From Tethya wilhelma (lineage: Eukaryota > Porifera > Demospongiae > Tethyida > Tethyidae), in NCBI GenBank assembly GCA_964030475.1, contig CAXIPT010000001.1, positions 24,255,944-24,319,943 on the forward strand: DNA of 64,000 bases. The letters run 5' to 3'. The notes below the pieces were generated by a model that did no database searches, had not been told where the DNA came from, and saw only the letters and a list, made by a program, of their open reading frames with translations. Numbering within the stretch: the stretch's first letter is position 1; each line of letters starts with the position of its first letter. A program made the position numbers and the translations under genes. Positions 53,331 through 64,000 of the stretch are shown one piece after another.

Positions 53331-55591
53331 ACTATAGTAGGAATGGGCCGACTGCCCCATTGACACAATACAAAATGTTCATGCTTATAAACTTTCAGGG
53401 AAAGAAAGCTAAGCCTTCAAATGCATTTAATGGCCTCCCCCAGACAGTTTGCTTACTGTGCTAACCAAGAAAACAGGCAGAAAGTTTCTAGAGCACTCCT
53501 GAGAGAGCACTGGCGAGAAGCCACAAGAGTGCAATTTTGTTCTCCCCTTCCTTCCTAACTCGAGGGGCCCACAACGCTGGAATTCTCGTATGCTTTGCCC
53601 AGAAATCATAAGAAATCAATAGAAATCACAGAGAAATCGCAGTGAAATCAAGAGAAATCAACCTGGAAAGATGTAGACACGCCCCTTTCTCCGCCTATTT
53701 ATGTTACACAGAAACCATGTGAGCTTGAAGTTTCTCGCTCTGGCTTGCTCTCTTCGAGGCTCTCTTCGAGCTGGTGAGTCCTCAAGCCTCAGAAATCAGT
53801 CAAGAACAAAAATTTGATCATTAAGAGCATTCATTGACATGTGGACATCTATACTCTATCACTGTCGTGTGAGTCCGGCCTGAGATCGCTGCTTCAAGTC
53901 AGTAACTTTTGATTCAAGCTCAGTTTTGTGTATTGTACAAGAATAGCGATGCTGTGGAGAGGAAGCCAAATTTTTGCCATGGATAAATAATATAATACTG
54001 ACGGTTGCTGGTAGTAACTACCCTCGAATCAATGAGAACTTGTGTTAATTAGCTAGGCCTATCTATTTTGTATTATAAATCTTTTGAGTTATGAAAGTTT
54101 GTATTTTGTAGCTATACGGGCCTGCCTATAGAAGTGGAAAGATTTATAAATGCATGAGGCTATGTCAATCCATCAGAAGCAATTTTAGCTGTGGCAGACA
54201 CCAGTAACAGTCACAGGAAATTCGCTAGAAATCACAAGAAATCTATTATAATCATACGTACGGTAGTACGTATAGTAGGAATGGGCCGACTGTCCCATAG
54301 ACACAATACAAAATGTTTACGCTCATAAACTTTCAGAGAATGACAGCTAAACCTTCAGACTTAATTGGATTAAACCCTCCCTTGGATAGTTTTCTAAGTG
54401 CATGCAAGAAGTAGTCATGTGCCGAAATTCAGGGACTTGCCTTGTTTCATTGCTTTTTACCGCACTGCCCATTCCTACACTTCTAATTTTTATAAAATTT
54501 TTACTATACTTGTACTATAGTAGGAATGGGCCGACTGCCCCATTGACACAATACAAAATGTTCATGCTTATAAACTTTCAGGGAAAGAAAGCTAAGCCTT
54601 CAAATGCATTTAATGGCCTCCCCCAGACAGTTTGCTTACTGTGCTAACCAAGAAAACAGGCAGAAAGTTTCTAGAGCACTCCTGAGAGAGCACTGGCGAG
54701 AAGCCACAAGAGTGCAATTTTGTTCTCCCCTTCCTTCCTAACTCGAGGGGCCCACAACGCTGGAATTCTCGTATGCTTTGCCCAGAAATCATAAGAAATC
54801 AATAGAAATCACAGAGAAATCGCAGTGAAATCAAGAGAAATCAACCTGGAAAGATGTAGACACGCCCCTTTCTCCGCCTATTTATGTTACACAGAAACCA
54901 TGTGAGCTTGAAGTTTCTCGCTCTGGCTTGCTCTCTTCGAGGCTCTCTTCGAGCTGGTGAGTCCTCAAGCCTCAGAAATCAGTCAAGAACAAAAATTTGA
55001 TCATTAAGAGCATTCATTGACATGTGGACATCTATACTCTATCACTGTCGTGTGAGTCCGGCCTGAGATCGCTGCTTCAAGTCAGTAACTTTTGATTCAA
55101 GCTCAGTTTTGTGTATTGTACAAGAATAGCGATGCTGTGGAGAGGAAGCCAAATTTTTGCCATGGATAAATAATATAATACTGACGGTTGCTGGTAGTAA
55201 CTACCCTCGAATCAATGAGAACTTGTGTTAATTAGCTAGGCCTATCTATTTTGTATTATAAATCTTTTGAGTTATGAAAGTTTGTATTTTGTAGCTATAC
55301 GGGCCTGCCTATAGAAGTGGAAAGATTTATAAATGCATGAGGCTATGTCAATCCATCAGAAGCAATTTTAGCTGTGGCAGACACCAGTAACAGTCACAGG
55401 AAATTCGCTAGAAATCACAAGAAATCTATTATAATCATACGTACGGTAGTACGTATAGTAGGAATGGGCCGACTGTCCCATAGACACAATACAAAATGTT
55501 TACGCTCATAAACTTTCAGAGAATGACAGCTAAACCTTCAGACTTAATTGGATTAAACCCTCCCTTGGATAGTTTTCTAAGTGCATGCATC
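53226..55591. repeat. Tandem duplication, two units of 1183 bp
   Basis: 53226-54408 and 54409-55591 are identical at every place I compared. Breakpoints lie after GTGCATGCA in both units. The duplication starts inside a MITE arm. Confidence 0.85.
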
Positions 55592-56631
55592 AACAAAACT
55601 CACAGAAACTTTCTAGAGCACTCTGGAGAGAGCGCTGGCGGGAAGCCAGAACAGTGCAATTTTGTTTTCTTCTTTCTTCCTTCCTTCCTTCCTAACTGAC
55701 AAACTTGAACGCGATTTCCAGACAAACAAAAGGCATTCAGCCAGCTTTAACTGTACAGTGCAACTTGACTTCATCCGAACTACGTCTTTTTATGCTCGTT
55801 TGGTGGCTAAAAGCTATATAACAAACAAAATCTAGGCATTTTAAAATCTCTGATATAAAATACTGTACTTGAATGTAGCCATTTTGATGTAGGTAAAGGT
55901 CGTCAACAGACCACGTGGTTTGCATGCCTATAATGCGCATGCGCATCCAGTGTACTTGAAAGCAGTAGCTCATGCTTTTTGTAGAGACTGACCAGTCTCT
56001 GATAGCTTATACTCCATTGCAATTGAGCACCTTAGTGTTGGAAAAAGTGAACAAACAAGTATAATAAAAATTTCATAAAAATTAGCAGTGTAGGAATGGG
56101 CAGTGCTGCAAAAAGAAAGAAAACAAGGCTGGGACTTTAAATTTCGGCACAGAATTTTCAAAGTTTTCCAAGCTCATATAGGTTGCCTGTATACCATCTA
56201 ATTTATTTATGACTTAATTAATCATGATTCTGTAATTATTATAACAATATCAATGGACATGTACATGTAGCATTGTTTGAACCATATCAATATTTATTTT
56301 ATATGACTGGATACATGAGGAATCGAAAATGAAAATGAAGTAGTCATGTGCCGAAATTTAAAGTCCCAGCCTTGTTTTCTTTCTTTTTGCAGCACTGCCC
56401 ATTCCTACACTGCTAATTTTTATGAAATTTTTATTATACTTGTTATTATATAGTCTAGAAATCATAGAAATCACCTGAAAACAGTCAAAATCACAGATAG
56501 GAATCACCTAAAATACAGAAATCAAGAATCAAACTGAAATCTCAGAAATCAAACTGAAATCAGGGAAATCAATCAGAAATCATTAAATTTTGAAATCACG
56601 TACAGAATTTTGTACCGTTGCGGGCCCCTCG
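53561..56631. mobile_element. hAT-like non-autonomous composite element with 8-bp target duplication
   Basis: It begins CGAGGGGCCCACAACG and ends CGTTGCGGGCCCCTCG, an inverted pair. It is flanked on both sides by TCCTAACT (53553-53560 and 56632-56639). The host repeat continues across the insertion. Both ends contain many GAAATC units (53585-53660 and 56458-56600). No transposase frame is seen. A second left end at 54744 comes from the tandem duplication. Confidence 0.75.
56057..56442. mobile_element. Foldback MITE, fourth copy
   Basis: ACAAGTATAATAAAAATTTC at the left and its complement at the right end, nested inside the hAT-like composite. The arms are more diverged than in other copies. 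Confidence 0.75.
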
Positions 56632-57014
56632 TCCTAACTGACTTACTTGAACGCGATTTCCAGACAAACAAAAGGCATTGAGCCAACTTTGACCATATAG
56701 TGGGACTTCATTTCATACACAGTACGTCCTTTTCGACTCGTTTGCTGGCGAAAAGGCAGCAAACAAAATCTAGGCAGCTTTGAAAAACTCTTGATATAAA
56801 TTACTGTACTTTTATTTAGCCGTTTGATGTAGGTAAAGGTCGTCAATTTAGTTAGCCTTTTATGTAGGTAAAGGTCGTCAATAGAACACGTGGTTGCATG
56901 CATATAATGCATGCACATCCAATGTACACGTCTGCTTTTTGTAGAGACACTAGTCTCTGCTATGTGATTGTCTCCATGCAATTGAGCACCTTAGTGTTTA
57001 AAAAAGTGAATGAA

Positions 57015-57118
57015 CAAGTAGTAAAAATTTTATAAAAATGAGAAGTGTAGGAATGGGCAGTGCGGTAAAAAGCAATGAAACAAGGCAAGTCTCTGAATTT
57101 CGGCACATGACTAGAGAA
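57015..57118. mobile_element. Single arm of the foldback MITE family
   Basis: GTAAAAATTTTATAAAAATG through GGCACATGACTA matches the left arm of the MITEs. The other arm is absent. Confidence 0.7.
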
Positions 57119-57546
57119 AATGTAGCTAGATTACGAAAAATCACTTGTGCCTAGGCCTCAGACCTCATGGACAGTCACAGACGGTTTCGAGTTTGAGTTC
57201 AGGTACAGTTAGCGTCGTTTGTACAGACAGATCGAGCACTCTCCAAAGACGACCAGAGAGGGTGTGACAAGGGCGTGGCAACTCAACTGTATGGGTCAAA
57301 GGTCATCTCAGACAAGTATGGCAGTGATCTGAGAGACTCTACCTGATGAATAAGCGGTAAATCTGGCGATGAAGCCTTTGAAGCACAAAAAGAGGACAGT
57401 TGTGTCTCTACTGGATCAGAAATGATATTATTAATTTTACTTTAATTTGAAGTTGTGCGAGTCTCAAAAAATCAGGAAGCTATTTTTTTCAAAAAATTAT
57501 AATATTATTGTAAATAGGCTCTATTTTTATATGTTGATTTTTGAAT
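57119..57546. other. Intergenic region
   Basis: No gene or known repeat that I can name. Confidence 0.35.
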
Positions 57547-57548
57547 TA

Positions 57549-57754
57549 CCTTAAGGTTACTATTAATTGCGGCAACTAATTTTAGCGGTTTAGCACATAT
57601 GCACTTTTGGCGGATATTAATTTTTAATATTTTTGTTCTAATTAAGTAAAATTCTATTACGGTATAAAATATTGCGCATACTTAATTTAGCGATTTTCAA
57701 GCTTCTCGCTAAAATCGCTAAAATTAGTTGCCGCAATTAATAGTAACCTTAAGG
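57549..57754. mobile_element. Tc1/mariner-like MITE with TA target duplication
   Basis: CCTTAAGGTTACTATTAATT at the left has its perfect complement at the right. The terminal inverted repeats are about 40 bp with ends CCTTAAGG, and TA is on both sides. The length is 206 bp. Confidence 0.8.
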
Positions 57755-57756
57755 TA

Positions 57757-59365
57757 TGCTTCTTTAAATCAGCAGAGCAAGAGGTACTAGCTTATGAATA
57801 AAAGACCTAGTCTGGCCTGAATGGTGTTGCTTTATGTGAACACACCCTAAAATGACAACTTTTCTGCTTTTCCCATTGAAAATGTATTAATGTAACTCAG
57901 CCCACTCTTATTATACCGTTTTTAGCCCCTCCCAACAACCACATAATCATACAAAGTAAACAAAAACTCTTTTATTGCATAGCCCAATGATTCACCTAGC
58001 TATCGGTTAGCACAATATGGAAGATTTTACAGACTCTTCAGTAAGTATTTTTTACTAAATTTTGAACCCCAAATCTATATACTCTCGTAGCGGTCAAAGG
58101 GTTAAGTACTGTTGGAGTAATACCGCACATGTAGCTAACCTATATTAGCAAGTACTGTAACAATGCATGTATACCTAATAGTATGTTAAATATTGTGTAG
58201 CTTGTGGCTTGGCTATGTAGCCCATGTTAAGTACATGGCCTTTTAGCCTGTAATGTATAATAGCTTATATAATAGCCTGTATTATAAGTACAAGTGTACA
58301 GCCTGACAAAATATGTAGCCAATCTTATAAGTATATCATAGCCTAGCCTATAGCTAATGGTATGACAGTACTGTGTATTATAGCCAGTCTTTAAAGTAAT
58401 GTGTAGCATATGTTAAGTACAGCGTAGGCAGCGTAGGCTGCGTAGGCAATTAGTGTAGCCTGTGTAGGCTATACATATCTTTCTATTAGTTTATTGTAAT
58501 GCTTGTCCTTCTATGTTGTCTGTATTCCCCTTCCCCTCGTGCACCTCCTATTGGTGTGTAAAATGATACAATTATTACAATAAAAAACTATATAGCCTAG
58601 CTTATTGCTAAGTACTGTGGAGCCAGTGTAGCCTGTTATTAACAAGTATTACGAGACTCAGTATGCATTCAATGTCATATTTTCCTAATTATAATAAAAG
58701 CAACTATGCAAGAATGCTTTCTACTAATTATGTCAGGATACCTCAATTTGTAACTAATAGATAAAGGGATTGAGATAATTATAGTTACAACTCCACTACA
58801 TAATTATGCATTTCTCCACAAAACGACATACCAATCAAAACAAGAAATACCATAGTATTATTTAGATTCTAAAGAATTTATTTCATGGAATTCAAAATGA
58901 TACAATAGTTTAAGAATGAAGTTCTATATAAGTAACAAATATACAAATCTCTATCAGTTAGTCAATACTCAATAATTCAAGCATACAATTGTTTGGAACA
59001 AGAACGTCTATACCACGCAGCTATAAGTTGTAATACACAAAAGGAGCGCATACATCTGACAAGAAAAAGTTGACAGCTAGCACTTTGTACTACAATACAA
59101 CCAACAGTACAAGACTCTCTTCCAGTGGCTACACATGCAGAGAAAACTGTAAGTATAAGGATATACAAAACTATACTACAGGTTAATTAGTAGGGATGCA
59201 TGCATGCATGCTCAATGGCTGCATTACATACCACTATATAATATTGTACTTGTTAACACTTTCAAACAAATACTGCTTATAATTATGCATGCAGCACTGA
59301 GTGGTCTATAGCTCCAGCCTAACTGGTTATGCACGTCTCTTCATAATTGTTATGAAAGATCAAGA
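57757..59365. other. Intergenic region
   Basis: AT-rich sequence with many short TAGCCTGTA-like direct repeats between about 58130 and 58480. No gene is seen. Confidence 0.4.
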
Positions 59366-59465
59366 ATAAAAATGTAGTAGTCATGAGCCAAAATTGAGAC
59401 ATGCCTTGTTCTAATATTCACCGCACTGCCCATTCCTACACTACTTATTTTTTTGAAATTTATAA
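59366..59465. mobile_element. Single arm of the foldback MITE family
   Basis: AAAATGTAGTAGTCATGAGC through CATTCCTACACTACTTATTT matches the right arm type, with a short deletion in the middle. Confidence 0.65.
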
Positions 59466-59934
59466 GTCTTATTAGTCAAGGCATGCACTTGAAAACTGCA
59501 TGATCACTATACTGAATTGAGATAATAATTATAATTCTAATCTTTATGTTTCAAATTCATGTAAAAAATAATATTATAGTTTAAATGATCAAGCATGAAA
59601 GCAGCCTCGCTTTCTTTATTAGAGTGATCCTTGGGTAGAAATATGAGAAGAAATCTGAAGTGTGGTAAACTATGCATGCAGTAAACCACAGTATATTTGG
59701 TGTATTTTGCTGTATCTCGCCTAGGCCATGCATTTACCATGCATGCATTACTGAATTTTATCAGAAGTAAACTGCAAATTAATAAAACTTACTATATATA
59801 GCATGCAGTTGCTAATACAGTACATTTCAGTATACATGAAAAGAGTGGAAGCATGTTTATATTCAGGCCAATACCAGGATTCCTGAAAAGGGGGGTGTAG
59901 GCAAGTGTCCCACAAAAAATTGGAAAATCTAGAG

Positions 59935-60418
59935 GGGGTCTGGAGGCATGCTACACCAGAAAATTTTGGAAATTTAGGTTGATTTTGGTGAATTCTGGTG
60001 CATTTTGGAGCATCTTTCATGATTTGAAACTTAATGTTTTACGATTGTACGTAAATGCTAGTTCTTCTTTTTACTTCAAACGGGCCTGATATTTGCAGCA
60101 TGTACAAGGTGCCTGAGCTACAACACTAGATAGCCTATACATGAGCTAGTGCATGATTTGACTACATTTGAGCAAATGATCGAGTAGAGTCATATGCTAG
60201 CTATCAAACACTCTATCTTTGTCAGTATGATAAACAAAATTAAGCTTTCTAAAATAATTTTTTGTCTGCAAATCGGCAAACATAATAGTGTGCATGGCTT
60301 AATTATTTTAAAATTAAATCTAGGTTAGATGAGCTTTGTAGTCTGTCTTTTCTCACTATTAAGGCGAAATAGTTTACAACGTAAATTGTGGTTTCTCTCC
60401 AATAAAAGCAAAAACCAT
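59935..60418 (+). repeat. Left direct repeat flanking the BEL/Pao element
   Basis: It runs from a GGTCTGGAGGCATGCTACAC block to AAAAACCATGC and matches 63060-63551 in the same orientation with scattered differences. Confidence 0.75.
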
Positions 60419-60444
60419 GCCCTGGGGTGGGGGTGGCACATGTC

Positions 60445-60632
60445 ACATATATATACATGCATGGATAACAGTATACACTTGCATTACAACATGCATGCAA
60501 GCAATGATGTTACCTCAGCCCCCAGGCTGAAAAAATGTCAGAGGAATTTTGCCATAAAGACATAGCTGTGCAGTTTACTATCAAAATTAATACTGTGGTT
60601 TTGTGCTCTAAATTGCCAAATATCCATAATTA
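60445..60632 (+). repeat. Inverted repeat arm, partner at 63550-63735
   Basis: The stretch from TATACATGCATGGATAACAG to AATTGCCAAATATCCA is the reverse complement of 63550-63735. The open frame of the BEL/Pao ORF starts inside this arm (60535), so its first about 30 residues are not retroelement sequence. Confidence 0.75.
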
Positions 60633-62802
60633 TGGACCCCGCTTCAAGTGGTCACGGTGGCGTAGCGAGCTACATCTCCTGTCAACTCACCATGTACACA
60701 GATGCTACTACCCGAAGGGAATCGGAGTTGCCTCCGTACAGTTGCACGGGTTCTCCGATGCATCTGAGAGGGCTTATTCTGGGGTCGTCTACCTTAGAGT
60801 GGAAGATACAGATGGAGTAGTTCACACTTCTGTGGTATTGGCCAAAACCCGTGTAGCACCGATCAAGAGGCAGACGATACCACGCTTGGAGCTCTGTGGT
60901 GCTTTAGTGATGTCACAAATTTTGGCCCAGTGCAAGGACATACTTAAGATTCCCATTGACCGTACCTATGCGTGGACTGACTCCACTATTGTACTCAGTT
61001 GGCTACAAGGAAATCCACATCGTTTCAAAGTATTCGTTGGTAATCGAGTGGCTCAGATCATGGAGCTAATTCCTCCTAATCGTTGGCGGCACGTTGTCAG
61101 TGAAGACAACCCAGCAGACTGTGCGTCTCGTGGAGTCTATCCCTCAGAAATTCTGACTCATATCCTTTGGTGGAATGGACCAGATTGGTTGAAGTCCGAT
61201 CCTGAACAGTGGCCTGACCTGTCATCAGCCTCCGTTCCTGAAGTCCAGGATGAGTTGTGCTTGACTGCCTCTGCAGTTCATGTGAACAAACCTCCATTGT
61301 TACCTATTGATCTTTTCTCGTCATTCACTCGTCTACTCCGAATCACTGCATGGGTTGTTCGATTCACGGCCAACTGTCGTGCGAAGAAAAACAGTGTCCG
61401 AGTTCAGACTGGCCCCTTGTCTGTTCAAGAAATCCGTCATGCCACCTATTACTGGGTGAGGGTGATTCAAGATGAAGCCTGGTGGCCTGAGATCAATGCT
61501 ATCAAAGAAGGATTGAAGCTCAAAAGCTCAAGTCGCCTTATCTCTCTCAAGCCCTTTCTCGATGAATCTGGAATACTAAGGGTGGGAGGACGTCAGGAGA
61601 ATGCTCAGTTCTCATTTGATAACCGTCACCCTATCATAATTTCTTCTAAACACCCTCTGGTGAAGTTACTCATTCGATCGGAGCACATTCGCCTTCTCCA
61701 TGCTGGTCACTTGTTAACGTCCGCTTCTCTCTCTAGAAGGTACCACATTGTCGGTGGTCATAGAGCAGTCCGGACTATCACTCGCAGCTGTGTTACGTGC
61801 CGGCGGACAACCGCTAAGCCGAAACCTCAACTCATGGGTCAGCTTCCTAAAGAACGCATCACACCTGATGCTGTATTTAACAATGTCGGTTTAGACTATG
61901 CTGGACCAGTCTACTTGAAGCAAGGTTCAACTCGCAAGCCTGTTATTGTCAAAGCTTACGTATGCATATTTGTCTCTTTGTCCACAAAGGCTGTGCATAT
62001 CGAAGCTGTGTCGGATCTCACCTCAGAATCTTTTCTTGCCTGTCTCAGGAGGTTCATTTCCAGAAGAGGGAAACCGACCATGTTATGGAGCGACCATGGG
62101 ACAAATTTTGTCGGAGCAAAGCGTATCATACGAGAGCTGTACTTGTTCTTGCAACAAAGCGATAACAACCAAGTTATCTCTGATTTTTGTAGTACTGAGG
62201 GAATCCAATGGGATTTCATTCCCGAGCATGCTCCCCACTTCGGTGGACTCTGGGAGTCTGCTGTGAAGAGTCTCAAGATTCACCTTCATCGGATTGTTGG
62301 GAATTCTCGGTTGAGTTTTGAAGAGCTTGCCACTGTGCTCTCTCAAACAGAGAGTTGTCTGAACAGCAGACCCCTGGGAGTCATTCCCCATTACAATGAC
62401 GAAGGAGTAGAAGTACTTACACCAGGCCATTTCTTAATTGGCCGGCCCCTCGAAGCCATTCCTGACCACGAGATGTCATACCGTCCACTCTCGACTCTAC
62501 GTCATTGGCATCTCTGTGAAGCCCTGGTGAGACATTTTTGGAGAAGGTGGCAATCCGAGTACATCACAAGTCTTCGTAAGTATTCCAAGTGGCGTAAACC
62601 TGCCAAGAATTTAGAAGTTGGAGACGTAGTCGTTCTTCGAGAAGATAATGCCTTTCCTACTCAATGGCCTATTGCCCGAATCATTGAAGTCCATCATGGT
62701 CAAGATGGTCTTGTCAGAGTCGTCAAGATACGTACCAAGAGTGGTGTCTACACCAGACCGGTGACTAAAGTGGCGTTGCTTTTGCCTGTGAGTGACAATT
62801 GA
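60535..62802 (+). mobile_element. BEL/Pao LTR retrotransposon, 5'-truncated polyprotein (RNase H, integrase)
   Basis: The frame encodes 755 residues. Element sequence begins at about 60635. RNase H shows LHGFSDAS, LELCGAL, WTDSTIVLSWL and DNPADCASRG. The zinc-binding integrase N terminus (HIRLLHAGH...CVTCRR) follows. The integrase core has LDYAGP, SDHGTNF and a GGLWESAVK glutamate, the D, D, E triad. The C-terminal domain typical of the BEL/Pao clade ends in GRPLEAIPD and the KWRKPAKNLEVGDVV block. Gag, protease and reverse transcriptase are missing, so the copy cannot move by itself. The remaining frame has no internal stop, which suggests a fairly recent insertion. Confidence 0.9.
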
Positions 62803-62899
62803 ACAAACTTAGTATTTCTGACTTGTGTCGTAGTTTACTGTACTTTCTTTAAGTTTCTTGTTTGTTAAGACATAGCTTTGTATGTCTTGGCCGGCGGAA

Positions 62900-63050
62900 T
62901 GTTTAGGTTTATTTGGTAATGGTTGTTCTTGAACTTGTTACGTAGTGCATTTAATTTTACATGTATACGTATAATTAGAATAGTCATTGTAAAAGAAAAA
63001 AAAGGTTGTTGAATGGTTTGCGATCAAATTGTATCTGCATGCATCCAAGC
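62900..63050 (+). repeat. Probable start of the BEL/Pao 3' LTR, truncated
   Basis: After the stop, GGCCGGCGGAA precedes TGTTTAGGTTTATTTGG, a usual BEL LTR start. No matching 5' LTR is in the window, and the sequence passes into the right direct repeat by about 63060. The LTR length cannot be fixed. Confidence 0.45.
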
Positions 63051-63059
63051 GAGAAATCA

Positions 63060-63551
63060 CAAATACACTGGGAGCACGCTACCCCAGAAATTTGGAAATT
63101 TAGGCTGATTTTGGTGAATTCTGGTGCATTTTGTAGCATCTTTCATGATTTGAAACTTAATGTTTACCCAAAAATTAATGCTATATATAGTTCTTTTTTG
63201 CTTCAAACGGGCCTCATATTTGCAGCATGTACAAGGTGCCTGAGCTATAACACTAGGTAGCCTACATGAGCTAGTGGTTTGACTACATTTGAGCAAATGA
63301 TCGAGTAGAGTCATATGCTAGCTATCAAACACTCTATCTTTGTCAGTATGATAAACAAAATTAAGCTTTCTAAAATAATTTTTTATGTCTGCAAATCGGC
63401 AAACATAATATATAGTGTGCATCGCTTATATTAAAATTAAATCTAGGTTAGATGAGCTTTGTAGTCTGTCTTTTCTCACTATTAAGGCTAGCTGTGAAAT
63501 AGTTTACAATGTAAATTGTGGTTTCTCTCCAATAAAAGCAAAAACCATGCT
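63060..63551 (+). repeat. Right direct repeat flanking the BEL/Pao element
   Basis: Same orientation copy of 59935-60418. It then continues into the arm that is inverted on the left side. Confidence 0.75.
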
Positions 63552-63741
63552 GGATATTTGGCAATTTAGAGCACAAAACCACAGTATTAATTTTGATAGT
63601 AAACTGCATAGCTATGTCTTTATGGCAAAATTCCTCTGACATTTATTCAGCCTGGGGGCTGAGGTAACATCATTGCTTGTATGCATGTTGTAATGCAAGT
63701 GTATACATGTTATCCATGCATGTATATATATATATATATAT

Positions 63742-64000
63742 CATACGTACGGTAGTACGTATAGTAGGAATGGGCCGACTGTCCCATAGACACAATACAA
63801 AATGTTGGCCACCATAAAAATCTAGTCAAACAAAATTGAACCTTCAAAGTTGCTCAGAAGCTTTCAATGACAGATTACCAATTGCATGCAAGTACTAAAA
63901 CTCACAAAAACTTTCCGCAGCACTCGTAGAGAGCGCTAGTGGGAAGCCACCATAGTGCCATTTTTTGTTCATCTAACTTACGTACCTCGGCACCCTAACA
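63742..64000 (+). mobile_element. Copy of the CATACGTAC repeat family, cut by the window edge
   Basis: CATACGTACGGTAGTACGTA, GTAGGAATGGGCCGACTGTC and the AGAGAGCGCTAGTGGGAAGC block match the reverse of 39640-39890. Confidence 0.7.

Noticed and set aside
53580..53660. CRISPR-like short repeats (GAAATC units)
   Set aside because: The units are short, irregularly spaced and in a eukaryotic hAT-like element. No spacers of constant size are present.
53234..54647. Two identical 76-81-residue open frames
   Set aside because: They lie in MITE arms and host repeats within the tandem duplication, with no protein-like features.
63448..63642. Minus-strand frame starting MSEEFCHKD
   Set aside because: It arises from the inverted repeat that also supplies the start of the BEL/Pao ORF. 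No domain is present.

Overview
This is an animal genome window, most likely from a demosponge of the Amphimedon type. The call rests on AT-rich intergenic DNA, GT-AG introns, a local expansion of TRIM-NHL genes, an ankyrin-Roc-COR-Death protein, multipass membrane proteins with a beta-helix and Cys-rich ectodomain, abundant MITEs, and a BEL/Pao retroelement. The species assignment is inference from gene-family content, not from a search.

Positions 1-33300 hold an array of TRIM-family genes, all on the + strand. Three full-length genes have the order RING, B-box 1, B-box 2, coiled coil, filamin, NHL (1611-3860, 25190-27442, 28789-31026). Around them lie truncated or broken relatives: 1-729, 3993-5647, 6520-6606, 15478-17105, 23615-24284, 28103-28174 and 31893-33272. 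A second sub-type has RING, two B-boxes and a coiled coil but ends in an acidic Ser/Glu/Asp tail instead of filamin-NHL (17540-18955, 19647-20999, and 13790-15040, which carries two in-frame stops). The start of each acidic tail contains a SUMO-interaction-like motif. Inside the array is a large ankyrin-Roc-COR gene whose Death domain lies on small downstream exons (7115-12970). Most array genes, including this one, carry a TGATTGG (inverted CCAAT) box about 200-450 bp upstream of the ATG, which suggests shared regulation.

Positions 33300-39200 hold two conserved housekeeping genes arranged head to head and separated by 174 bp. On the - strand is a small multi-exon NDUFAF2-like complex I assembly factor. 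On the + strand is a five-exon EXTL2-like GT64 glycosyltransferase. Both were reconstructed by matching splice sites and phase.

Positions 39200-52000 hold two paralogous multipass receptor-like membrane protein genes and decayed fragments of the family. The first copy (40896-43673) is interrupted by an exact 171-bp inversion of a codon-aligned segment. The second (48818-51711) carries several frameshifts.

Positions 52000-64000 are dominated by mobile DNA. There are foldback MITEs with long terminal inverted repeats, an hAT-like composite with an 8-bp target duplication containing a 1183-bp tandem duplication, a TA-flanked mariner-like MITE, and a 5'-truncated BEL/Pao element (RNase H plus integrase) between direct repeats.
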